From the NCBI GenBank assembly GCA_963920765.1, contig OY987243.1:6634001-6698000 (forward strand): 64,000 bases of DNA. Reading direction: 5' to 3'. Numbering within the stretch: the first letter of the stretch is position 1; each line of letters starts with the position of its first letter. Shown here in pieces: positions 33,186-46,239 of the stretch. Source of the DNA: Ulota crispa. Taxonomy: Eukaryota > Streptophyta > Bryopsida > Orthotrichales > Orthotrichaceae. The translations under genes were made by a program, and so were the position numbers. The notes under the pieces are model-generated. The model searched no databases. It was given only the letters and a program-made list of their open reading frames with translations, and was not told the DNA's origin.

Positions 33186-35005
33186 TAGCTTAATTTGACA
33201 TTGGTTACCATTACACTAAGAAAAATGGATGAAAATATGGATGGGATTACCAATATAGATGGAATTGCCAAACCCCTCCTCAAACAAACACAAAGTTTGC
33301 CAAAATCTAGATAAAAGCAATTAATATTAATAGATTTTATGGATGAATGTGCACGCATTGTTGATTCTTTCCAATTTGATCCAATTTTTCTTTACCTACT
33401 TGTATTCTTGGGTGGGAATTGCTCTGCCTCGACCAAAACAAAAAAAAGAACCAAGTTTGACACATCCTACTCAAATTACCATTTGCTTTAGGCCTCAAAA
33501 TAGAAGGTTTTTCAAATAGAGGTCATGTATTGCAAAACAAGAGATTGACTTCTACGGTGAGGAGAAATAGGGAAAGCAAGGTATTAACAAATGAATTACA
33601 AAATCATTCATTAAAGTGTCTTGGAAAACACAATCAAAAATACTGTTAAAGTAAGTTTCTTGCAAGAAGCACAAAAATTGTAGGGACTTGAGGTTTCCAA
33701 AGGTTCAAAAATGCTAATAGCCGTGACCAATTCCAGACTAGCATGGAAGTTGATACAAGAGCAAACTTCCATGTTGGTTTGAAATTGAAAAACCCAAAAA
33801 TAACAAACAACTTTGCAATGTAATGTTTGCTGTTTTCAGTTTTTCAACTTGAGAACTAACTTGGAAGTTTGCCCTAAAACCTATGCTCTCATGACATTCT
33901 TGTGAACATCCGAAGGTTTCCCTCACTAAATGGCAAGTGGCAAAATATTATATAATTGTTAAACTCTTAACCACACACACAGATCAATAAGTAATATCTA
34001 GGTTTGCTACATTTTATGATATACATAATATTTTCACTTGCATCATAAATAAATTTATGCTCCTATAGTAGTGCTCTTGGATTGATTTTATTTTTCTTTC
34101 CTTATTTTTATTTCATCATTTATTATTTTAATTTATTTACCAATGTTTTTAATCTCTGATTTGATACCAATCCGTCACGGGTTGGTTGTGCAAAAATTAA
34201 ACAATTAGCAAATGTAAACAAAACCGATGCATGAAAAATCTCAAGTTTGTCAACTATCTGTATGTTGATATATCCTTCTGTTACTGTTTATACATTAATA
34301 CTCTGCATGTCTCCCAAACTTTTCTCAACAACTATTCTATGGTTTAGAGAGCACTAGTATGTTTTATCCTGAAAACCAAAAAAATCATAATTAAACAAAT
34401 AGCATAAAACTTTAAAATTACTTCAAAATGTAACTGTGATTAAAATTAAAACTTAAAAACACCTTAGATAAACATGGATTATAAATATTGGGAATTTTCT
34501 TTTTGTGAAAATCACTTGTTTTCACTCCACAATAAATTTTTAGAAGGAATTTTGAATTATTTACATCAATTTTTTTATAAATACAAGCAAACACGATTTG
34601 AGATCTAACTACATTAAAATGATTTTTTTGATCATAGGGGAACATATGGCGCAAAACTAGTTTACAAAACCCCACTTGGAAACCCTTCCCTAGAGAACGG
34701 ACAGCTTTGTTTTATGGGGGGAGATTTGGATACCATTGGGTCATATGGCAATCACATAATATATGTGACAAAATTTTCCTGAATTTCAAAGGAAGATCAA
34801 ATAAAGAAGAGACTTGATTATTCTATCAAATTAGATAGTCAATTTTTTTTAATGAAAATCATCATTTGGTTATTCTTTTAGGCTGCACTTTATAACATGT
34901 ATTTGTTATTTCAGAAATCTAGGATATCCAATGGTCCGCAATTAAAGGTGTTAAGGTTATGAGGTTGGAAGCACATAAAACATTACTTTAAGGACAGGTT
35001 CTTCA
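33186..35005. other. AT-rich intergenic sequence; left part duplicated at 37.25 kb
   Basis: About 33220-33440 (AAAATGGATGA, GTTGATTCT.TCCAA, TTTCCTTACCT-like motifs) resembles 37270-37510 in the same orientation. No gene is seen in the rest, which has only short open frames. Confidence 0.4.
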
Positions 35006-35658
35006 TTACCCCCTCAAGGCCCAAGGGACCAAAATTGTCCTTCCTTGTTTGTAATTTGGGATGCTTAAATTTTCTTCATGATTAATTACAATGATCTTAA
35101 TTTTTTTAAAGTTCTTGTTGAAGTCTTGTTTTAGTATCAAAAGTCTGATTTTGAAAATGACTAATTATGATTTTTCTATTTAAGATTTTTTGCAGGGGTG
35201 TCTATTGCAAATTCTTCACTTTTTAGTGTTGAGAGCTCTTGGAAATGAGCCTAAATTGTACACTAGAACTTGGAGAATTAATCACAATAGAAACTTAGTT
35301 TAAAAAGTTGTAGGGTAGATTTTAAGAAGCCATAAATTGATTAGGGTTACACATGTACTCTACATAGTGCATACTCATATTTTTTTGGTATGCTCAATTT
35401 TAAATTTGAGATGTGAAAGGAGGATTGAAAGACTTCAAATCACTTTTTTAACACCCTCTTGATCAAATGTTATAATCTTTCAATCCATAAGAGATACTGT
35501 TATGTTTTCTTTTGCTATGTGATCTCTAACATATCTAGTTTGAATTTGTATGGTTACAATTTTTAAAAATTGATGCAACTATCAAAATGTTGACATCTTG
35601 TTCATCCAAGAATAAATTCTAGGATACTCGGGAAAGAGCATGGGCCTTGAGGGGTTAA
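35006..35658. mobile_element. PiggyBac-like MITE (0.66-kb subfamily), inverted relative to its neighbour
   Basis: The left end is TTACCCCCTCAAGGCCCAAG (one base changed from TTAACCCC) at 35006, and the right end TGGGCCTTGAGGGGTTAA closes at 35658. The interior (GAGAGCTCTTGGAAATGAGC, AAGATTTTTTGCAGGGGTGT) is the reverse complement of the unit at 35678-36330, only 19 bases away. Confidence 0.75.
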
Positions 35659-35677
35659 GAAGGGATCAAACCGGGGT

Positions 35678-36330
35678 TTAACCCCTCAATGCCCCTGGAA
35701 TTTCAGAGTATATGAGAATTTGCTTGAAAGTGAACAAAATGTCGGCATTTTGATCAATCTTATCAATTTTCTTTGAAACATACCCATACAAATTCAAGGT
35801 AGACATGTTATAGATTGCATAGGAAAAGAAATCACAACCATATCTCTTATGGATTGAAAGATTATAATGTTTAATCATGAGGGTGTTAAAACTGCAAAAG
35901 TGATTTGAAGTTTTTCAATCCTCTTTTTGCATCTCAAACCTAAAATTGAGGGTACCAAATAAATTAGAGTATGTAAAGTATAACATGCATAACTCTAGTC
36001 AATTTACGGCTTCTCAAAATCTATTCTACCATTTTTTTAAATGAAATTTTAATGTGATTTTTTCTCCAAGCTCTAGTGTACTTGAGGCTCATTTTCAAGA
36101 GCCTTCAACACTAGAAAGTGAAGATTTGCAATGGACACCCTTGCACAAAATCTTGAATAGACAAATCATGTTAATTCATTTTCAAGATCAGACTTTTGAT
36201 GCTGAAACTAGACTTCAATAAGAATTTAAACATAACAATAACCACTAAAAAAATATTAAAGAAACTTGAAACGTCCCTGAATAAAACTTAGAGGGGTGCA
36301 ATTTGAGCACCTTGGGCGTTGAGGGGTTAA
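35678..36330. mobile_element. PiggyBac-like MITE (0.66-kb subfamily)
   Basis: TTAACCCCTCAATGCCC at 35678 is inverted as GGGCGTTGAGGGGTTAA ending at 36330, one mismatch in 17. The last TTAA (36327-36330) is shared with the next element. The body matches 7458-8120. Confidence 0.82.
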
Positions 36331-37248
36331 TCGCTAAAGGACCATGGCTTTTATTTTGTCAAAAGACACTCGAAACTATCATTTCTATGGCAAAGAGTAA
36401 AAAAGTTTGAAAATTGGTCTTTTTGCACATTTGACTGTAGGATCTTGTACTAGACTAATACAATAATGTGGAATAAAAATTTCAAAAACTTTGACAACAC
36501 ATATTGCAAGATATTTGCATTTCAAGTGTAAAAAATAAGCTTTTTTGCACCTTTCATGACTAGATTATTTGATTTTGAACTTTTTTAATTTGAAATTTTT
36601 GCACCGTAGAGTTTGAAACTATATTTTTTTGGGGTGGAAAGTTGAGTTGGGAATCTTGGGAAAAAACAAAACAAAAATACTTAATTTTCATTTTTTTTTA
36701 AATAATTAGGTAGAAGAAGGTATGAGATTGAACAAAAACTTAAATTGTTAATAATTCTACAATGGAATTGAAACACAATAATCTCAATGGTGAGATTGTT
36801 CTAGAAAGAAAACTTCACCTTGTAGAATAGTTTTTTGCAAGAATGTTAAATTTGCATTCAAAAATGAAGTTTATAAGTTTTTTTTTAAGAAGATGCTTCA
36901 ATTGCCCAAAAAACAAGATTGTCCATAACTTTCTCATTACTATACTAGTCCAAATGGAATGAATCAAAGCTTCAGATGTAGAAAAAACTATAATCTATGA
37001 GAAAAAAATATTTAAAAAAATTTCAAGTTTTTGTAAAAAAAATTGCTACCTGGACTCTCCAAATTTGTGTTTATTTGGGCATAACTTTTGCTCCCTAGCA
37101 TTGATTGGAATAAAAATTGCATTCCCCAAAAGCTAATGTGTTTTTCTATATTCAAAAAGTTTCAAAAAATCAAGACAAAAATTCAGGCTGTAGGTACGTG
37201 CCTGAAATCCCATTGTCCTATATAGGGACAATGGTCCTTTATGGGTAA
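36327..37248. mobile_element. PiggyBac-like MITE (0.9-kb GGACCA subfamily)
   Basis: It starts TTAATCGCTAAAGGACCATG at 36327 and ends GGGACAATGGTCCTTTATGG near 37245, with the TTAA reduced to TAA. The right-end GTAGGTACGTGCCTGAAATC is shared with 14800-14871, 54843-54905 and, inverted, with 40739. Confidence 0.75.
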
Positions 37249-39014
37249 TTTCTTGGCAAAAATTTGCCTAAATCTTACCTCAAAACTTGAGTGGCAATCA
37301 TAACACTAGAAAACTTCCCTGGGAAAAATGGATGAGTTTGCCAAATCCCTCTCCAAGATTGCACCAAATTCGCGAGCTTTTGGATGAAAGCTACTAATGT
37401 TAATAGATTTATTGGATGAATATACACACGTTGTTGATTCTATCCAACTCTATCCAAACTTTCCTTACCTGCTATCATGGTGGGGTGCGTGTTGCTTTAC
37501 TATGGAAAAACCAAAAATTAAACGATGGATCAAACATTTCAAAATATTTCTCTAATATTTATTGGTAGAAAAATGTATCTTGCATCTATTGCTTTATTTT
37601 TTTCATGAAGAATGGGTTGTTTGTCTCATGATATAATTCTTTATTGATGTTACAAATTCTATTAGAGAGGGGGAAGGGAGAGGGAAAGGCACCCAAATGA
37701 AGGGTCAAAAGTCATTGGATTTTTTTTTCTAATTTCTCTATTATAAAATTTTGGGTGTCAAGCATTGGGTGTGTGTTTGTCACTCAAAATTTGAAATCTA
37801 AGGGGGAGGGAGAAGAAAAGGCAAAGGAAAGAAGGGTGAAAAGTTATTGAAAATTGGAAAAGGGGAGGAAGGAAAAAGTAGGGAAAGGGAGGGTAACAAA
37901 TCACCTCAAAAATCATGGAAAATTAAGAGACATAGCACAAAGTGCATGCAAAGCGTATTTGCAAGTCATGATTTTGGATCATTTTGAGTTATTTATGATT
38001 AAAAAGTTTGTAGTTGTGGGTCTATTTTTGAGTTTATAGGGTGGCAAACACCATGCATTCCCTAGCACTTTGAGTTGAAAAAGATGAATCGTACAATTTC
38101 ATTTGCGCATTCATGTTTCCATTGTTTTCTTACACATTATGAAACCAAAACTCAAGTTTTAGTTTAAACAATCAAATTGCTTGTGCTCAATGCATTTAAC
38201 TAAAAGGGGGAGTAGAAAATTGGCCATTGCTCACTACAAACCCTTTTTCCGTATTTTCATATATACTGTAAGTGTATGAAAACATTACAAACCCCATTTC
38301 CATAAAACAGGTTCTAAGAGAAAACTGTTTTTGAGAAAAATTGTCACTTCGGATGAATGAGAAGTTAAACTTAATGGATGAAAGTCGCCCGAAAGCACCA
38401 AGAAGAACTTTGATCATCATCCCAGATTTTAGCTAAAACGCATTTAGAAGTTAAGTTAACTAAAGATACTAACATTATACTCATTAAGAAGCAAAAATGG
38501 ATGAAGATCAAAGCCTTGCTTTGAATTTATTTTTGGTAACGATTTTAGGCCTCAAATCATGGCAGTAGGTAAGAAATATTTTTACATATACAGCTTAGGG
38601 AAGAGTGGTAATGCTTTTAAATCCCAAAAGTGCAAGGGAGTAGGTAGAATGTAGATTCAAAACTTTTGAGGCAAAATAAATCATGACTTGAAAAATTCTT
38701 GAAGCCAAATCTTCGATAAAGTAGTTTCTTTTTTCCCTTTTCAAGTCTACATGAATTTGATTCAAATCCTTGCTCAAAAATCATGAAGCATCCAGTAATC
38801 AAACCAATCACATAGTTTAGTTGAAGAACAAACTAAACAACTTACTTTTTAAACATTATTTGGATGTAACACATATGCACGCAGCTCCTACAATACACTT
38901 GACATTATTCATTGTTCACATACTGGACGCTGGCACTTGTAGGGGTTGATAGAACTTACTATTGTGCAAATTCTTCCTAACGTGTTGACCAGGGTTTCTC
39001 AAATGTGGCTCAAT
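37249..39014. other. AT-rich intergenic sequence
   Basis: The first 260 bases resemble 33220-33440. From 37660 to 37900 there is a purine-rich stretch (GGGAGGGAGAAG-type runs). No gene, RNA or clear element ends are visible. Confidence 0.4.
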
Positions 39015-39872
39015 TTAACCCCTAATGGACCAGACCCCTTTTTTCTTTATTTATAGAAACATAGTAATATTTGGCAGGTACTTGTGATTGGAATTTTTCA
39101 TATTTTAGGCTAAAAAGTTATGGCCTAATATGTTGTTTTTTACGTTTGTCGGGCAACTTGGGTAGATTTTTAAACTTTACCTTTCTCAAAAAAAAAAAAT
39201 TAAATTGGTTTAGGAGATTTATGTGAATGTAAGAAGCTTTGAATCATTTTGTTTTGATCAACAAGATGAAAATTATGAGGATTTTTAGTTTATGGGTAGT
39301 TATGGATTCTCTACTCCAAAATAAACTTTGAAGACCTTTATTTTACTCAATTTTCAATATTTTGGAAAAACAAAACAAAACCAAAGGATGTAAATTGTTT
39401 ATTACAATATTCCGACCATTGGGATTGGCATCTTTCATTTCCATAATTAAATTCTTAACAATTTTGTGTTTTGAATCATTCTCTACTTCTTTTTACTTAC
39501 TATTTTTTTTTTCATATGTTATACAACTCCAAATGATTTGAAACTTTTTTGACATGTATTTTACTTAGGCGGAATAAGAAATTTAGAGAAGCATCACCCA
39601 CATGACCTTTTTTCCTTAGGAATTTCACCTTCCAAAAGGCAGCCGCCCAATTTTTCAAAAGAGATTTTTGAATATTCAAACCCTTCTAACTTCCAATTCA
39701 CGCGATGGAAAACTCTGAAATTTTGTCCACATCTTCTAAAACTATTCTTCTACAAGATCTTATGGTCACATATGCATAAAAATGTGTTTGTTTTCAAATT
39801 TGGTTGATGCTCTAAAAATGGCAGTTTTGAAGAGTTTTTGGTGGAAACTTTGCTTGGTCCTTTAGGGGTTAG
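39015..39872. mobile_element. PiggyBac-like MITE (0.9-kb GGACCA subfamily)
   Basis: TTAACCCCTAATGGACCAGA starts at 39015, and TTGGTCCTTTAGGGGTTAG ends at 39872. The interior AATTTTCAATATTTTGGAAA and AATTAAATTCTTAACAATTT are shared with 40739-41648 and, inverted, with 60923-61863. Confidence 0.8.
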
Positions 39873-40160
39873 CAATTCTTCTACCAATGTTTTTTATAGT
39901 TTCAAAACATATGTAGACCACTAAATGAATTTTGGATTTTAGCATACTTAGCAATGATTTTAGCAAAGTGATTTTTTACGGTTTTAATTGTTATAATGCA
40001 TGTTTTACGAGAAAAAAGACTGGTGGAACCATCCACGTGTGCATGTTTATCCTTAAAACGACTATTGTTGATAACTTTCATTCAAACTTTGACAACCCTC
40101 ATGTCTCTGTCAGAGATATTTGGCCATTCCATCGATTTATTCAGCTGTATTTTTAAGTTT

Positions 40161-40721
40161 TAAGGTAAGGTAGACGCTCCTATACCCGACCATTTAGGTT
40201 TAAGGGTTTGGGGCTCCTCAAGTCTTGGAATATTCAGGAAAAAAATCCGTAGGGTTAGCTTTTCAACAAGCTATCATGAAATGTAATTTTTGTGGAAAAA
40301 AGTATTGTAGATTTATTTTATATTAAAGGGTAAAGTTGCAACTTATAAAGTGCCTATTAGTAGCTCTATAATAACCTTGAAACTACTTGGATGAGTTCCT
40401 ATAATGGCACTTGATGGTCCCAATCCCAACCATCTCAAAGTACCTCAACAATTAATATGTGACAAGATTTATATGTGCAAAGAGTGTTATGATTGCTCCA
40501 CTTTGAGTTCAAAAGTGGATGGTGAACACATCAAAAGTAGGGTGTGGAATTGGGGACCAAGCGAGAATGGGTGGGTCTAAGGTAGCACCACCCTTCCCCG
40601 ACCGTGTAACAAACCCAACCCCTTGTAACAGGGTTTCATTTTAGAATTGAAATGAAAACCTTGGGTACATAGGGGTTAGGTTTGTTAAATGGTCGGGTAT
40701 GGGTGGTGCTACATTACCTTA
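40161..40721. mobile_element. TA-AGGTAG family MITE, longer relative
   Basis: The left end TAAGGTAAGGTAGACGCTCC (continuing ATACCCGACCATTTA) and the right end, whose reverse complement reads TAAGGTAATGTAGCACCACC followed by the same ATACCCGACCATTTA, form an imperfect inverted repeat bordered by TA. An internal degraded copy of the same end occurs near 40576-40625. It is noncoding. Confidence 0.65.
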
Positions 40722-40738
40722 GCCAGTACCAAAATGGA

Positions 40739-41648
40739 TTAACCCCTAAAGGACCATTGTCCCTTCATGGGACATGTTGGACTTCAGGCATGTACCTATG
40801 GCTAAAGTACTTTGTGTGATTTTTTGAAACTTTTATTGAAGGTGGGGAATTCAAAGATCTATGAAGACATTTAATTTTTTTTTCAATCCAACATTTGATG
40901 AAGAAGTTATGCATGAATTTATGAAAATTTGGGGAGGACTGCCCGTCCGGGCAGCCCAAAAACTTCTTTAAAAATCATATTTTTTGAAATACAAATTTGA
41001 AATTGGTTCTTTTTATTTTTTAGTATGTGAGAAGCTTTGAATCATTCAATTTCAATCAGTGAAATGAAAGTTATGAGGGGTTTCTGTTTGCGGGCAGTTA
41101 TGGAATCTCTACTCTAAAATAAACTTTGAAGTCCTTATTTTACTCAATTTTCAATATATTGGAAAAAAATTAAACATAAGGAAGTTGATTGTTTGTCACA
41201 ACATGATCACCATTGGGATTAGCACTTTTCATTTCCATAATTAAATTCTTAACAATTTAGTCTTTTGATTCATTCTATACTTCTATTTACTTTTGTTTTT
41301 TCCCATGTGTTGTATAGTTACAATTGATTTGAAAATTCTCTCCCAAATACCTAACTTGATCTACTACATGGAAAAATTTAATTGCAACTTTGGGAAAAGC
41401 AATTTTTTTGTTATAAGAGTGGTCAAAGGCTTTTGAAATTTATAGGCAACATGGAAAAAAACTTTTTTTATACTTTAGATGTAAATATCTCACTCCTCTT
41501 CATTTGGAATTTTTCCCAAAGTCTAGAATAAGATCCTACTGTTGAATTTCCCAAAAACAAAATATAAAATCTTTTTTTCAAAAACTCCTAGTAATGACAG
41601 TCTTTAGTGATTTTAGCAGAAAAAAGAGCTTGGTCCTTTAGGGGTTAG
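40739..41648. mobile_element. PiggyBac-like MITE (0.9-kb GGACCA subfamily)
   Basis: TTAACCCCTAAAGGACCATT starts at 40739, and CTTGGTCCTTTAGGGGTTAG ends at 41648. The ends match for 17 bases apart from the last base of the TTAA. It lies 17 bases beyond the MITE ending at 40721. Internal sequence is shared with 39015-39872 and 60923-61863. Confidence 0.83.
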
Positions 41649-41851
41649 TAAGATTCTGGAGAAGATTTGCCAAAATAAGAATTGCGTGGGACCACACAAA
41701 GGAATGACTCAGAGAGTCAGAGGTGTTAGTTCCAAGTGAACTTTATATCACGTACAGCCACCTGTCATTTGCTGTTCCATGCTGGATTTGCATGTCATGT
41801 ATGCCATAACTTTTTTTCCGTATACAGCAGGAATCTTATGATATATTTGTT

Positions 41852-42061
41852 TTAACCCCTAAAGACTGAGCGTGCCGCTGCGACCAGTACAATATGGTTT
41901 TTTTTTTGTATTTGGAATGGATTCACATTTTTACTATATTTGAGATCAAAATAGATCAAAGCGGTTCTAGTGAGTTACTTGAGATCTCAAATTAAAACTT
42001 CTTATTGGTAGCAAATACCAATTATACGGCAGCGTATATACTATGCCCTATGGTCCTTCAA
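41852..42061. mobile_element. Short piggyBac-like fragment fused to the next element
   Basis: TTAACCCCTAAAGACTGAGC starts at 41852. The right side reaches TATGGTCCTTCAACCCC near 42061, where the expected TTTAGGGGTTAA end is replaced by the start of the next unit. It is probably a truncated or mutated copy. Confidence 0.55.
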
Positions 42062-42830
42062 CCCCTAAGCGTCCCAGCAATCCGATTTGGGTCGCTCCAG
42101 ATTTTAAAACCTTGTTTTGAGGCACTGGATCTAACTTTTTGGTCTTGCTATAAACTACAGTTATGAAGGCATTCAAGTTGTCCATGTCAATGGAGTAATG
42201 GCGAGGAAAGCCAAATTGTTGTATAAGCACTACAAGAGATTTGATTTGGTGAAACACCGTAGGGGGCAACAAGGGTGGTTTAGCAAGCAAAATTTTACAT
42301 GCTGCAACTGGTCAATATCCCATGCAAGCTTCCTTGTGTAAGCTTTGTGGTAGCGGGAAAGTTGTTGGCAAGGGTTCAAGCATGTTCTAGACCCTTATTA
42401 TGGCAACTGTCACCGATTGTGCCAGTCATTGTTTTCCGTGCATTAGCAATTTGAAGCCCTAAAACTTGACATAAAAAGAAGTGCAATCTTCAATAATTTA
42501 CAAATGTGTGCATTCACATCTGATCTTGCTGCTCACAAAATTTGAGATGAATTCGAGGCTTATAGAATTTTGTAAAAATCATCAAATAGCAACCACCTAC
42601 CAAAAAATGAAATTATGTCATCACATGTTGTTTGATCAAATGTTATAATCTCCCATCTCTTGCAGTGAATTGTTCCCAAAATTTGCAAGCCATTTTCTAA
42701 GTAGGTGCTCCACTATTTTCAATGGTCATTTTTTGTGGATCATCCAATTGACCAAGATACAATGCATCAAAGTTGTCGGTCTCCAAAAATCTTGATTTTG
42801 GTGGATACGGCTTGGGCGCTTAGGGGTTAA
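42058..42830. mobile_element. PiggyBac-like MITE (GCGCCC subfamily)
   Basis: It starts TTCAACCCCTAAGCGTCCCA near 42058 and ends CTTGGGCGCTTAGGGGTTAA at 42830. The interior is not homologous to the other subfamilies that I can see, so it may represent a separate deletion derivative. Confidence 0.7.
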
Positions 42831-42833
42831 GGG

Positions 42834-43668
42834 TTAATCCCCAAAGGACCAAGGGTGTTTTTTGAGAAAAAATCTCAAATTGACCCATTTGAATATGTGG
42901 ATTGTAATATTATAAAGATTGAAGTGAGAAAAACAAATTCTATTCATTCCTGCAAAACAAGGTCACTAGGCTTTGAGCCCTCCTAGAATAAAAAAATTCT
43001 CTACACAAATATGAGTTTTTTGACCATTCATAAGTATATGATGTTAGGTTCACTAAAAAAATCAAAGGCAAATATACAATCTAGCTTATTTTAAATCATC
43101 CTGCAATGTAAGGAGGTTAAGTGAATTGGCAATACCCTAGTCATTCTTTCATGATTTCTTGTGCAACAAGGAAGCCTTTTATTTGAAATCTAAACAGTAA
43201 AAAATTAGAGACAAGCATTTGAAATATGTGTAAGAGATTCAAGAACTTTGAATATGTAAATTGCTAGACAATAGGACTTAAAGTCATAAGAAAATATTTT
43301 TTCTTGAAACCGCATGGACATAGTTAAAATAGTTTTACTCTTCTTAGAATGTGATTTAAGAGCTCACATTTAATTAAAATTTTGACAATTGTATACCATA
43401 TTTTATTAGCTACATACATGCAAATTTTCAAAGTTGATAAGAGCTTTAACATAAGATTTTCCAAAGATGCCCAAATTCTTTTAGGCACCATAACTTTTGA
43501 ATTGGACATCTGATGGAGGAAAAAATTACATTTTCACTTGAGGAATACATATTTACACCTTGTATAACAATTTTGAGAACATACAATAAAAAATGACTTT
43601 GTATGACCCTACCCAAATTCTCAAATATTTGTATTTGTTGAATGGACACTTGGTCCTTTAGGGGTTAA
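42834..43668. mobile_element. PiggyBac-like MITE (GGACCA subfamily)
   Basis: TTAATCCCCAAAGGACCAAG starts at 42834, and CTTGGTCCTTTAGGGGTTAA ends at 43668. It begins three bases after the previous unit ends, so the two elements are practically tandem. Confidence 0.78.
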
Positions 43669-43963
43669 ATCCTCTTAATTGTTTTTTATCCTTATGTACT
43701 GCAACCAAAGTGGGGAAGCCGTTTGTGACAAGAAAATAAAATGAACTTTTGCACAAAAGCCCATTGAAAATCTTCTTTGTTGTGCAATTTATTGAGTCTG
43801 ATAGCGGAGGAGGAGGCTTTGCATGAAAGAAAGTTAACTTATCATGAGGAAATTTGAGTAAGCTTAGGTACCTTTCTTGAAACGCAAATTACTGTTACAA
43901 GGACATAACTTGTAGAATTTAATTGCTTGTTGAAAATGAAAAAAACAGTAGGAATTTAAAGGT

Positions 43964-44288
43964 TTAAGGACCGTGGTTGATTTGGGGGGTGGGCAATCCT
44001 TTATATGACTATTTGGGGGAAATTTTCAAACTTTTGAATATAGCTCACTCTTTAGCCGTTATGGCCATTTTTTTGTATTTATTGGTGTATTTTTAACCAA
44101 TACTCTTTTAGATTTTTCAACCCTCTAGCCATATGCCACCTCAAATTGGCCTGATTATTGTTCTACACTCTTCACTTTCCAATTTCTCAAACCCGTCCCC
44201 TTTGCCACGTTATCAAATTCCTTAACATGCTCTTGCTACAAACTGAAAAGAGTCAAAATTGACCACAAATAGGTTAACCAGTCCTTAA
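43964..44288. mobile_element. Possible small TTAA-flanked element
   Basis: TTAAGGACCGTGGTTGA at 43964 and TTAACCAGTCCTTAA ending at 44288 are imperfectly inverted, and both edges are TTAA. The right TTAA is the start of the next unit. The termini lack the CCCC of the main family. Confidence 0.4.
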
Positions 44289-45199
44289 CCCTTTAAAGAC
44301 CACACACATTTTCCCAAAATCCACTAGAAACTTAGGCAATAAGATTAGATGTGCATTTGAATCAAATATGGACCCAATTTGAATAATCCAACCGTACAAA
44401 TGTGAAGGACACCTTGTTTGTTGCAATACATCAAAATTTCAGCTAGATCTACCGTTGGAGGTGAAATATTATAATGATTGAGTGAGCCGTATATGGAAAA
44501 TCTCCAGTTTTTCATGCTTGTGTGGTTTTGAATGGTAGCGCTTCATGCAAGCGTTGATTGAGAAGAGCCTTACATTTCTAGAAAGCAGGGTTTCCCACCT
44601 TTCCAACAAGACTAGTTTCACTCAAAATAGACAAAAATAGCAATCACAAGGTGTAGCTAAGTGGACAACAAGGGTCAAAAATCCCATTTTCTTTGCTACC
44701 CTAAAATGGTTCTACAAGAAACTTGAAAATTGTTACAAAAAATCTGATCAGTGAAAGCAATCAAGAATTGGCCTTAAATGTAGGATGACTTTTTTTAAAA
44801 ATAAATTGATAGCATCATTTCAATGGATTCTCAAATAGTATAGTTGTACTACTATCGTATAGAGAAACAATACAAGCATATTTCTTGAGTAATTTGAAGT
44901 TTTTTAAGATTGCACAATTGAAATGTGACATTCTTCTTGGATATTTGATGTATTGTGTTGTTGCTTTGATCCATCTTTGACCAAATATGGATACGTATTT
45001 TGAGGCCACAATGTATAAACACCATTATTTATCAACTCCCATATCCGATTCTATTGTCGTTTTTTGGGTTGGATGCAAAATTCTAGTGATCACAAGCGTT
45101 TTTCAAGATCAGTTTCCAAATTGTTGAGCGATTTTACTGTATAGGCCAAAAACTACTCTCCTGAACCAAAATAAGGTTCGGTGGTCTCTAAAGGGTTAA
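44285..45199. mobile_element. PiggyBac-like MITE with diverged CCCTTTAAAGACCAC ends
   Basis: TTAACCCTTTAAAGACCACA starts at 44285, and GTGGTCTCTAAAGGGTTAA ends at 45199, with one mismatch over 18 bases. TTAA is perfect at both edges. The body is unrelated to the other subfamilies by eye. Confidence 0.75.
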
Positions 45200-45860
45200 A
45201 GGGTTAATTATTTTTCATTGCACAAAATCTTACATTGATTTGTATAGACACAGATTATTTGTCCTTAACTACCGTATCTCACAGCGCGAGGGGACAAAAT
45301 GTGTTGCATTTTATAACATTTTAAGATATATGGGGCTGTGCTGGACTGCGGGGGTTAAATGAAATTTAAATCTGTCGTTTTGACAATTTCACTACAACTT
45401 GACTTGGACTTAATGATTCTCACACTTTGTTTACAAGTGAGGCTAGATAAAATAGATAAGTGATAAAATAGGTAAGTGAATAAAAAGTAAGAATCTGCTC
45501 CTGTTTTGAAATTAGTCCTTTTCATCCCCTGTTGGGGTTCTTATACAAAATTAGGGTCTTCGAATTCAAATGAAATTTTATAATTTTCGAATTCAGTCTC
45601 CTAATGGTAAACATTGAAACTATTATATATATTTTTGGCACGTGTAAAAGTGAAGCATTTTCACCTTGGCCCCACAAACGAGGTGTTAGAGTATAATGTC
45701 CATTGTGAGTTTTAGTATGATCAGTCATTTGATTGCATTGATTGTGTATGGAGGGTGGATATAAGTGATGGTAACGGAGAGATGGTGAATGAGCATTAAC
45801 CTTTTCATAACTTCAGGACCGGGAATACTCCATATTACAAAAATGTGAAGAGGCATAATA

Positions 45861-46239
45861 TTGCCCCTAAACGCCCATGCGTCCTCTGGCCCTGAAAAAA
45901 AAAATTGTACAACAAAAAAAGAGTCGTTTTTCATCTGTTTTTTTCCAAAGTGACCGTAAACACAAGATCTATCATAGAAGGCAAAAATCCATCTTATTAA
46001 ATATGCTCATATTTTTAAGTAACCCAAATTGTGAGAAAATTCAAAATCATGGTGTTAGGTCCCAAGCTACCCTCACTGCAATTTTCATGAGGTTGGCATG
46101 CACTATTGACTTTTGAAACTTTTAGAAGCAATACTATTGCTGCCCATCAACCAAAACACTATTGAAGCTATAATAAAAAACGCTGTTGAACCTACAGTGT
46201 GGGCGGGCCACGGCCACCCAGCAGTCCTTTAAGGGCTAA
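45861..46239. mobile_element. PiggyBac-like MITE (0.38-kb subfamily)
   Basis: The left end is TTGCCCCTAAACGCCCATGC at 45861 (TTAA mutated), and the right end CAGTCCTTTAAGGGCTAA closes at 46239. The whole body matches 10015-10406, including GGGC(A/G)GGCCACGGCCACCC near the right end. Confidence 0.75.
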
